Origin: Deltaproteobacteria bacterium
Lineage (GTDB): Bacteria > Desulfobacterota > Syntrophia > Syntrophales > Smithellaceae
DNA: 11,680 nucleotides
NCBI GenBank assembly: GCA_019136325.1
Contig: JAGVUJ010000272.1
Location: forward strand, 1 to 11,680
Direction of reading: 5' to 3'
In this document: positions 6,293-11,680 of the stretch, piece by piece
Position numbering within the stretch: the first letter of the stretch is position 1
Layout of the letters: each line of letters starts with the position of its first letter
The notes under the pieces: generated by a model
What the model was told of the DNA's origin: nothing
The model's input: the letters and a program-made list of their open reading frames with translations, nothing else
Databases searched by the model: none
Program-made: the position numbers and the translations under genes

Positions 6293-9108
6293 TGGCCAGA
6301 AAAGCAAAAGCCAAGACTGAAAAATCAAAGCCCATCATTGCGCTGGAACAGAAACTTCCCGAAGTGCCGGGTCGCGACCCCTACGCGCTACCCACGCAGC
6401 ACCTTGTCAAGGATAACAAGGGCGGCTACCTTGTTGAGAAGTTCCGTCGCCCCAGTAAGACCCTTCTTGTGGATCAGATTCGGGAAGAAGTCGATCAATG
6501 GCGCAACAGGGATTACCAAATGCCGGCCGGAATATCTCCCACATCCAAACGCCTTCTGGAATGGTGGTTTGATGAGAGCCATCGTTTCGAAAACGGCGAG
6601 GCCTTCCAATATTATTTTGCCCAGCGGGAAGCAATCGAGACGATTATCTATCTCTATGAAGTCAAGGGTTACCGCGATGTGGCGGACATGATCCTCAAAT
6701 ATATGGATCCCAAAGCCTACAAGGAAGACCTTTTTACGCGGAAAACAAACATTGAACAGACCATCCGTAATAAGCGCATCCTCACCCGCGTCGTCCCGGA
6801 GACGGGGCTTGTGGCGCAGCAGGAGCTACCGCAGTCTGACCATTGCCGCTTCGCGCTGAAAATGGCAACAGGGTCGGGAAAGACTCTGGTTATGGCGATG
6901 GCTGTTGTCTGGTCCTTTTTTCATAAAAAAATGGAAAAGGGCTCTTCCCTCAGCCGGACATTTCTGGTCATTGCCCCCAACATCATCGTTTTCGAGCGGC
7001 TGCGGGAGGATTTTGAAAACGGGAAAATCTTCAATGACTGGGATCTTGTACCGTCGGAATGGCGCCACGACTGGCAGATGTCTTTCATCCTGCGCGGTGA
7101 ATCGCGAAAGACGACAACGGAAGGAACACTTTATCTCACCAACATTCACCAGCTCTATGAGGATAAAGGCAATAATCAAAAGGATGATCCGGTCACCCGT
7201 CTTCTGGGACCGAAACCTAAGGACGCGACCGGTTCGTGGGAAGAGGATATTCTGGAGCGGGTGCGCAAACACAAGGACTTGATTATCATCAACGACGAGG
7301 CCCACCATGTCCACGATACCGATCTGGAATGGTATAAGGTCATTCTCAATCTGCATGAGAATCTGAAGAAGAAATTCGGCGCGCGCCTATCCATTCAACT
7401 GGATTTTACGGCGACACCAAAGGATCAAAACGGCACCTTTTTCCCCTGGATTATCTGCGACTATCCGCTGGCGCAAGCCATTGAAGACCGTATTGTAAAA
7501 GCGCCGCTAATCGTTCACAAAACGGATAAGGCCGATCCCGACAAGTATTCCAAGGCAAGTGTCGCCTACGCGGAATGGATCAACATTGCCATTTCCCGAT
7601 GGCAGGATCACTTTACGGCTTACAGTAAGGTGGGCAAGCGGCCGGTGCTTTTTATTATGGCGGAAAACACGAGAGACGCCGACGATATTTTTGATTTCTT
7701 GAAGGGGAAGGCAGAGTTTAATGGCGCGGGGCAACTTCTCCTCATTCATACGGATAAGACCGGTGAAGTAAGCAAGAAGGATTTGGAGACAGCGCGGGAA
7801 GCAGCCCGTTCTATTGATCTGCCAAAAAATAAGATTCGGGCGATCATCAGCGTCATGATGCTTCGAGAAGGTTGGGATGTCCGAAATGTTTCAGTCATTC
7901 TCGGACTTCGCCCGTTTACGGCGAAGGCGAATATCCTGCCGGAGCAGGCTGTTGGCCGTGGACTGCGCCTGATGAGAGACGTCGGTCCGAATTATGTTCA
8001 GATTGTGGAAATTGTTGGAACGCAGAAGTTTGAAGAATTCGTCCAGAATCTGGAAGTCGAAGGAGTCGGTGTGGGCCGAACGGTAGATCCGCCACCCCTG
8101 GGCGTCCATATCTATCCCGTTAAGATCAAGACGGATTTCAATATCGAGATTCCGATACTAACCCCCGTGCATACCCGGGAATTTAAAGGGTTGGACGATT
8201 CGGTCATTAAGGGGTTGCCTGCCAATCCAAGGGGCCTGACGCCTGCGGGCAAAAGCAGTGTGAAAGTTACGCTGGTGGAAACGGTTACTCAAAAGACGGT
8301 TGGCCAGAAACAGGTAACGATTGATACGGGCTTGCCGGAAATCAACGAAATACTCACTCACCTGACGAACCGGATTTGCAAAGAGGCGAGAATCGACGGC
8401 CAATTTGCCGTTGTTTATCCTATTGTGCGAAAATATGTGCGGGAAGTATTTTTTGGCCAGGAGGTAGAACTGGATACGGAAGAAATCAGACGCTTGCTGT
8501 CTCATGCTGAAAATCGGGATCACATCATATCAACGCTGGCGAAAGCCATCGGCGATAAAAGCATTTCCAAAATCACTTCAACATTAAAATCCGAACCGCT
8601 TTCCCTGTTGGAGCTGGACGGCTTTTACTGGCGGCGGGACTGGTGCGAGTTGGACAAAACCGTTTTTAATATCACGCCATGTTTCAACAACTTTGAAAAG
8701 CACTTTGCCCAATTTCTGGACCAATCGGGTGACATCGAGCGATTTGCAAAGCTTGCCGAATCCTACACAAAATTTTCCATTGAATACCTGAATCACAAGG
8801 GCGCTATTTCAACCTATTATCCTGATTTTGTGGCCGCGCAAAATGATGGCGGCAAAACAGTCATGTGGCTTATCGAAACCAAAGGATGGGAGCAGGCGGA
8901 TGTCCCATTAAAGGATGCGCGCGCGGCGGAATGGTGCAGCGATGCCTCGAAATTAACCGGCGTCACCTGGCAATACCTAAAAGTGAAGTATGTGGACTAC
9001 ATGGCGATGACAGCCGATTTAAGCCGATGGCCGGCTGCAACATTCGGCGACTTTTGGGGCAAATTGAAAGACGCTTTTAAGAAAAGCCAAAGCGTCCTGC
9101 TTGAGTAA
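6292..9108 (+). CDS. Type III Res-like restriction subunit: DEAH helicase with C-terminal PD-(D/E)XK nuclease
   Basis: The 938-residue product matches the size and plan of type III Res subunits (EcoP15I Res is about 970). Superfamily 2 motor motifs are Walker A ATGSGKT (192-198), Walker B DEAH (335-338, in IIINDEAHHVHD), motif III FTATPKD (372-378), motif V VMMLREGWDV (521-530) and motif VI EQAVGRGLRL (551-560). Near the C-terminus, PDFV (844-847) and IETKG (861-865) give a PD-x16-ExK nuclease centre with Asp845, Glu862 and Lys864, all intact. It should use ATP to move on or switch along DNA after Mod recognises an unmethylated site, and then cut. The start ATG shares its A with the stop of mod and has a strong GGAGGTG at 6277-6283, spaced 8 bases. 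The first 190 residues are an N-terminal region with no motif I recognise. Helicase and nuclease calls are strong; type III mechanism is inferred from pairing and architecture. Confidence 0.92.
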   Translation: MARKAKAKTEKSKPIIALEQKLPEVPGRDPYALPTQHLVKDNKGGYLVEKFRRPSKTLLVDQIREEVDQWRNRDYQMPAGISPTSKRLLEWWFDESHRFENGEAFQYYFAQREAIETIIYLYEVKGYRDVADMILKYMDPKAYKEDLFTRKTNIEQTIRNKRILTRVVPETGLVAQQELPQSDHCRFALKMATGSGKTLVMAMAVVWSFFHKKMEKGSSLSRTFLVIAPNIIVFERLREDFENGKIFNDWDLVPSEWRHDWQMSFILRGESRKTTTEGTLYLTNIHQLYEDKGNNQKDDPVTRLLGPKPKDATGSWEEDILERVRKHKDLIIINDEAHHVHDTDLEWYKVILNLHENLKKKFGARLSIQLDFTATPKDQNGTFFPWIICDYPLAQAIEDRIVKAPLIVHKTDKADPDKYSKASVAYAEWINIAISRWQDHFTAYSKVGKRPVLFIMAENTRDADDIFDFLKGKAEFNGAGQLLLIHTDKTGEVSKKDLETAREAARSIDLPKNKIRAIISVMMLREGWDVRNVSVILGLRPFTAKANILPEQAVGRGLRLMRDVGPNYVQIVEIVGTQKFEEFVQNLEVEGVGVGRTVDPPPLGVHIYPVKIKTDFNIEIPILTPVHTREFKGLDDSVIKGLPANPRGLTPAGKSSVKVTLVETVTQKTVGQKQVTIDTGLPEINEILTHLTNRICKEARIDGQFAVVYPIVRKYVREVFFGQEVELDTEEIRRLLSHAENRDHIISTLAKAIGDKSISKITSTLKSEPLSLLELDGFYWRRDWCELDKTVFNITPCFNNFEKHFAQFLDQSGDIERFAKLAESYTKFSIEYLNHKGAISTYYPDFVAAQNDGGKTVMWLIETKGWEQADVPLKDARAAEWCSDASKLTGVTWQYLKVKYVDYMAMTADLSRWPAATFGDFWGKLKDAFKKSQSVLLE

Positions 9109-9128
9109 TCTTTTTAAACTTGGGCCAC

Positions 9129-9134
9129 GGGAGG
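9129..9134 (+). promoter_or_regulatory. Shine-Dalgarno site of the OB-HhH gene
   Basis: GGGAGG, 6 bases before ATG 9141, is near consensus. It argues for ATG 9141 rather than the TTG at 9120 that opens the longest frame; the site would lie inside the coding sequence if TTG were used. Confidence 0.85.
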
Positions 9135-9140
9135 AAGAAA

Positions 9141-10649
9141 ATGGTAATCGCTTCAAATCTAAGAAAAGATGCGATTGACGGAAAGGTGTTAAGAATCACT
9201 TTCGAAAAGCCAGGCGTCAAATACTTGGAGTTTGAATTATCCAATGGAGAAAAGTGTTTTTGTAGAGGCAACGCCGCGCCTGGGAAAGATTTCCGTGATC
9301 TTACAACTGGTGCGAATGTTAAGCTCTTTGGTAAATGGGGGGTCAGCAATAATCCAAAATACAAGAGCATGGGAGAACAATTCAATTTTTCAGATTATGT
9401 ATTGCTGTCCGCGATTGATAAGGCCACTCATAAGACACCGGCTGTAACGAGTTCTCCGGCCAAAGAGGCGTCAACCGAGCATCAGGAGGAAGTCAGAGGA
9501 TCTATCGTACGTTTCAGGCCCTTTACGAGCGACTACCGGATTTTTTTACTGCACGCGATAGATGGGCGTGAGTTGTGGTGTCAAGGCACCATTGATTCTT
9601 CAAATCCACCCTACGAAAGTAATAAGGTTCGGTTAGTTGGAAATTGGCGAGTTAATCCACGCCGTCCGGAATACGGAAAGCAGTTTTATTTTACTTCTTG
9701 TGACATCATACCGTCAGACAAGCCGGAAAAGGTTATCCGCCGACCAAGAATGAGTAATCCGACGATGACTTCGACCATTGCCGGAGATAATGTTGCAGAA
9801 AAAGTTGCCACCTACCTAAAAGCGATCGGCGGGAAGAAGATTACCTATGAATTCCATTCACCGAAACATGCATCAATCGTTGCTCATGTCACGGCGCAAT
9901 TGAAGGAACGCGTCATTCATGCGAATCGCGAGGATAAAGACCTCTTCTTTCTAACAGCCCTTCTCGACCGAAATGTGGAAGATAAAATCGTCCAGGCCTT
10001 TCGCAACACCCACAGGACATTCAAAAAAGACCTCCTCCGCTGCTGGGAAGAGGCGGAGGGACCACTGGTAAAGGCTACGGGAGATATTAGACGAGCGCTT
10101 GTCGATGAAACGCTTCTAAGAGAGATCTCCAAGCAAAGTCCAGCTTATCGCAGGCTCGCACCTTCAATTCCAGGGGATGATGGAACTAATCAGCTTCTTG
10201 CCTGTCTGAAGATCATTCGGGACCTGTATCACCGAAGCGAAAATTCCTTTATTTCCGACTTTCTAAAGGACATGAAATCTGAAAGAGAGATAAGAACTTA
10301 TCTTCGAAGCATTTATGGCATCGGACCCAAGCTAGCCAACTGGTCCCTGACGAATGTAACCGGACATTGGTTTGTCATAGATGAGCCGCACATCAAGCCG
10401 CTGATAGAAAAGGATTTGGCTGATGCACTTCCGGCAGGCATGGCGGTTTCGTTGGATAATGCCGACACCATTTTTGAATACTGGTTCGGCAAATTCGACG
10501 AAACAAGCAGGCAGTTCGAAGGTTTCTCACAAAGCGAATTCGCCGCAGCTTTTCCCGATTTTCCTGTTGAAGCCTGCGAATTCCTTCCTTTTATCGTAAC
10601 GCAGTGTCTTTGGTTTTTTGATCTGTTTTATGGTGATGGAACCGTTTAG
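9141..10649 (+). CDS. Two RecD2-like OB modules plus HhH glycosylase-like domain; function unknown
   Basis: From ATG 9141 the protein has 502 residues. Residues about 11-90 and 117-192 are two diverged copies of one module: a GKVLRITF or GSIVRF opening strand, a CxRG or CQGT core, then KLFGKW or RLVGNW, and an NPKYKSMGEQFNF or PEYGKQFYF close. This pattern resembles the N-terminal OB-like domain of RecD2/YrrC helicases, though no helicase motor follows. From about 215 the chain is mostly helical, with a helix-hairpin-helix YGIGPKLANWSL (392-403) and then VIDEPHI (412-418). The spacing from Lys397 to His417 equals that from catalytic Lys120 to His140 in endonuclease III, so a HhH-GPD/OGG-like fold is likely. 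The catalytic Asp position holds Glu415, with Asp414 just before it. No endonuclease III-type Fe-S cysteine cluster is present. It starts 32 bases after res. It could recognise damaged or modified bases or DNA junctions; this is inference. Confidence 0.62.
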   Translation: MVIASNLRKDAIDGKVLRITFEKPGVKYLEFELSNGEKCFCRGNAAPGKDFRDLTTGANVKLFGKWGVSNNPKYKSMGEQFNFSDYVLLSAIDKATHKTPAVTSSPAKEASTEHQEEVRGSIVRFRPFTSDYRIFLLHAIDGRELWCQGTIDSSNPPYESNKVRLVGNWRVNPRRPEYGKQFYFTSCDIIPSDKPEKVIRRPRMSNPTMTSTIAGDNVAEKVATYLKAIGGKKITYEFHSPKHASIVAHVTAQLKERVIHANREDKDLFFLTALLDRNVEDKIVQAFRNTHRTFKKDLLRCWEEAEGPLVKATGDIRRALVDETLLREISKQSPAYRRLAPSIPGDDGTNQLLACLKIIRDLYHRSENSFISDFLKDMKSEREIRTYLRSIYGIGPKLANWSLTNVTGHWFVIDEPHIKPLIEKDLADALPAGMAVSLDNADTIFEYWFGKFDETSRQFEGFSQSEFAAAFPDFPVEACEFLPFIVTQCLWFFDLFYGDGTV

Positions 10650-10654
10650 GAGGG
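10648..10654 (+). promoter_or_regulatory. Shine-Dalgarno site overlapping the upstream stop codon
   Basis: AGGAGGG begins within the TAG stop (10647-10649) of the OB-HhH gene and lies 3 bases before ATG 10658. The spacing is short, but the match to the anti-Shine-Dalgarno sequence is nearly perfect. It suggests that the two genes are translated in step. Confidence 0.75.
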
Positions 10655-10657
10655 AAT

Positions 10658-11173
10658 ATGTCACATCTTATTGAGCGAAGGAAAGAATTGAAGAGACGAC
10701 GCAAAAGAAGATGGGAAAGGTTGAAAGCAAGAAACAAAAAGATTGCTGTTTTGAAACCTAAACCGTTGTTGCACCCTAATATCCCAAGGGACACAGAAAC
10801 AATTACTACGATTCTGCAGCCGGTGGCCGCAATCCCAGCGCAATTAAGTCATTCGCATGAAACCAATACCGAAGAACCGATAAGAAGGCCTAGTGTGCCG
10901 GCAAGAAATATTTACCAGGCCGGTAGGCTTCAAGTTGCATCTGTTACAGAATTAATCAAAACCCTGCCGGAAGGCGTCAAGTCAAAGAAGATCTGGCAGG
11001 ACGTCCCTGAGCAGTTAAAGGAAGAAATCATCACGCGGGCACAACAGCTGTTGTCGGAAAGAAATTTCACACCGCCCGCAGGATGGGATGGGAGCCTGAA
11101 ACAGGCACTTTTAGAAATGTACCACCATGGTCGTATCCCGAGGGGCTTTGGCGTCTATCTGGGGCTTGCATGA
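10658..11173 (+). CDS. Small protein with highly basic N-terminus, unknown family
   Basis: The 171-residue product is not recognised. About 17 of its first 36 residues are Lys or Arg, arranged as a likely helix (KELKRRRKRRWERLKARNKK), which would suit binding to DNA, RNA or another acidic partner. A Pro/Thr-rich stretch with low predicted order follows (about 34-85). Then comes a folded-looking C-terminal region (about 90-171) with helices around TELIKTLP, QLKEEIITRAQQLL and LKQALLEMYHHG, ending in PRGFGVYLGLA. There is no signal peptide, membrane segment or cysteine. Only 8 bases separate it from the OB-HhH stop and its ribosome site overlaps that stop, so it is probably a functional partner of that protein. 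It is the last gene before the noncoding gap, hence the likely end of the operon. Coding status is supported by the strong ribosome site, length and position; function is unknown. Confidence 0.75.
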   Translation: MSHLIERRKELKRRRKRRWERLKARNKKIAVLKPKPLLHPNIPRDTETITTILQPVAAIPAQLSHSHETNTEEPIRRPSVPARNIYQAGRLQVASVTELIKTLPEGVKSKKIWQDVPEQLKEEIITRAQQLLSERNFTPPAGWDGSLKQALLEMYHHGRIPRGFGVYLGLA

Positions 11174-11293
11174 AGATCTGTCAAAAGTGTTTTCAGATAA
11201 TTGAGGAAATGTCTTAGCCATGTAAAGCCGCACCGAAATACTGTGAAATATTGTTCTTCTAGGCGATTCGACGATTCAGCACTCTTTTTTATC

Positions 11294-11313
11294 ATTCCTG
11301 TGAAGGCGGGAAT
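11294..11313. repeat. dRS3/REP-like palindromic repeat copy
   Basis: The pattern ATTCCT-N8-GGGAAT fits the ATTCCC-N8-GGGAAT core of Neisseria dRS3-like repeats, followed by the usual CCAG. The arms form an 8-base-pair stem (two G-U pairs as RNA) around a GAAG loop. Copies of this kind are scattered between genes in many proteobacteria. This one is single and slightly decayed, and no U run follows it on either strand. Confidence 0.6.
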
Positions 11314-11343
11314 CCAGTAATTTAAAAAAGTTATGGAAGCATG

Positions 11344-11353
11344 CCCCCCCCCC
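11344..11353 (+). repeat. Run of ten C (mononucleotide tract)
   Basis: Ten consecutive C bases lie about 70 bases before the start of the next gene. Such tracts can slip during replication and change promoter or leader spacing, or they can be sequencing and assembly errors. The sequence alone does not decide. Confidence 0.9.
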
Positions 11354-11422
11354 GATTTCTCGATTGCAGGCTTCGTGAGAGTAACCGGAATATTGCATTT
11401 TTACGAATTCAACAAATATTGA

Positions 11423-11680
11423 ATGGAAAAGAAAAAAGTAAGCATGGTTAAAACAAGCATATCCCATCCGCTGCGGATTGATGAGGTAAAGGCGCCCAAT
11501 AACGCCGGCATTATCGGCATGACGTTGTGCCCCGGGAAGAAAATAGTCAGCGCTATCTCCGGTGTGTGGGATCGTGATCTGGATATTGACCTGCGCAATC
11601 TGGAAAACGGCAATGGCGGCTCTGCCACAGGGGCGTTACAGGAAAAGAAAGACTCTCGCCAGTATCGCGTCCGGGAGTTG
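11423..11680 (+). CDS. Probable CDKN3/dual-specificity phosphatase-like protein, N-terminal part; 3' end outside window
   Basis: The frame opens at ATG 11423, directly after an in-frame TGA at 11420, and runs to the window edge (86 codons). The N-terminal block SHPLRIDEV (14-22), IIGMTLCPGKK (30-40) and ISGVWDRDLDIDL (45-57) recalls bacterial CDKN3-like/dual-specificity phosphatases, sometimes found next to ADP-ribosylglycohydrolase genes. The catalytic Cys-x5-Arg loop would lie further along and is not visible. The following stretch (58-86) fits the family less well than the first 57 residues, so divergence or a decayed copy is possible. The ribosome site is poor; ATG 11444 (residue 8) is an alternative start. 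A 249-base gap separates it from the preceding genes, so it is probably a separate transcription unit and not part of the cassette. The assignment rests on remembered family wording. Confidence 0.55.
   Translation, partial: MEKKKVSMVKTSISHPLRIDEVKAPNNAGIIGMTLCPGKKIVSAISGVWDRDLDIDLRNLENGNGGSATGALQEKKDSRQYRVREL

Larger units (their letters stand above)
11174..11422 (+). other. Noncoding gap ending the operon
   Basis: These 249 bases are AT-rich and hold no credible gene. They contain the palindromic repeat at 11294-11313 and the C run at 11344-11353. A run of six T at 11285-11290 has no stem before it, so I do not call a terminator. I see no clear promoter for the next gene either. Confidence 0.6.

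Noticed and set aside
6826..7356. Antisense open frame of 176 codons
   Set aside because: It is complementary to the Walker A-DEAH part of res, whose sense frame has clear motifs. No ribosome site or family signature was seen.
9120..9140. TTG start for the OB-HhH protein
   Set aside because: The seven extra codons cover the GGGAGG ribosome site that serves ATG 9141.
11281..11320. Factor-independent terminator after the last cassette gene
   Set aside because: The T run at 11285-11290 precedes the hairpin instead of following it, and downstream of the hairpin the sequence is A-rich. On the minus strand the hairpin is followed by A, not U.
11393..11422. Promoter with TTGCAT and TATTGA boxes before the phosphatase-like gene
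   Set aside because: The -35 match is only three of six, and the -10 abuts the start codon, so transcription would begin inside the gene.
11276..11467. Antisense 63-codon frame at the right end
   Set aside because: Its LDSRLHRNDKK wording is just the minus-strand reading of the palindromic repeat, and the frame also runs through the C tract and into the start of the phosphatase-like gene.
1..11680. CRISPR array, tRNA, transposase or attachment-site repeats
   Set aside because: No regularly spaced repeats, cloverleaf, transposase motifs or long flanking direct repeats were seen on either strand by eye.

Overview
The window reads as one dense block of co-directional (+ strand) genes, very likely an operon, from a Gram-negative-type bacterium of moderate GC (roughly half). 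Ribosome-binding sites are strong and purine-rich. A Neisseria dRS3-like palindrome sits near the right end. The mix of genes would fit Desulfobacterota/Deltaproteobacteria (for example Syntrophus-like), but that placement is a weak inference from style alone.

Layout, left to right: (1) 1-702, the C-terminal part of a superfamily 1 (UvrD/Rep-type) helicase cut by the window edge. (2) 741-3500, a complete 919-residue UvrD-type helicase fused to a C-terminal RecB/Cas4-like PD-(D/E)XK nuclease with four cysteines placed as for an iron-sulfur cluster. (3) 3479-4180, a RadC-family JAMM-motif protein overlapping the previous gene by 22 bases. (4) 4241-6292, a type III Mod-like DNA adenine methyltransferase. 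(5) 6292-9108, its partner Res-like DEAH helicase/endonuclease, coupled by a one-base stop/start overlap. (6) 9141-10649, an unusual protein with two RecD2-like OB-type modules followed by a helix-hairpin-helix DNA-glycosylase-like domain. (7) 10658-11173, a small protein with a very basic N-terminus and no recognised family. (8) 11174-11422, a noncoding gap with a palindromic repeat and a run of ten C. (9) From 11423 to the edge, the start of what looks like a dual-specificity/CDKN3-like phosphatase.

Genes 1-7 have gaps of 60 bases or less, and two junctions overlap. The core is a type III-like restriction-modification pair: Mod marks a target adenine and Res translocates on and cuts unmodified DNA. 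The flanking genes all look like DNA-processing factors: two SF1 helicases, one carrying a nuclease; RadC; and an OB-OB-HhH protein plus a small basic partner. The tight packing suggests a composite anti-phage or anti-plasmid cassette. The part least explained by known families is the pair after Res (9141-11173). It could sense or excise modified bases, or bind the DNA ends and junctions made by Res. That function is inference.

No tRNA, rRNA, CRISPR array, insertion sequence or convincing factor-independent terminator was seen.
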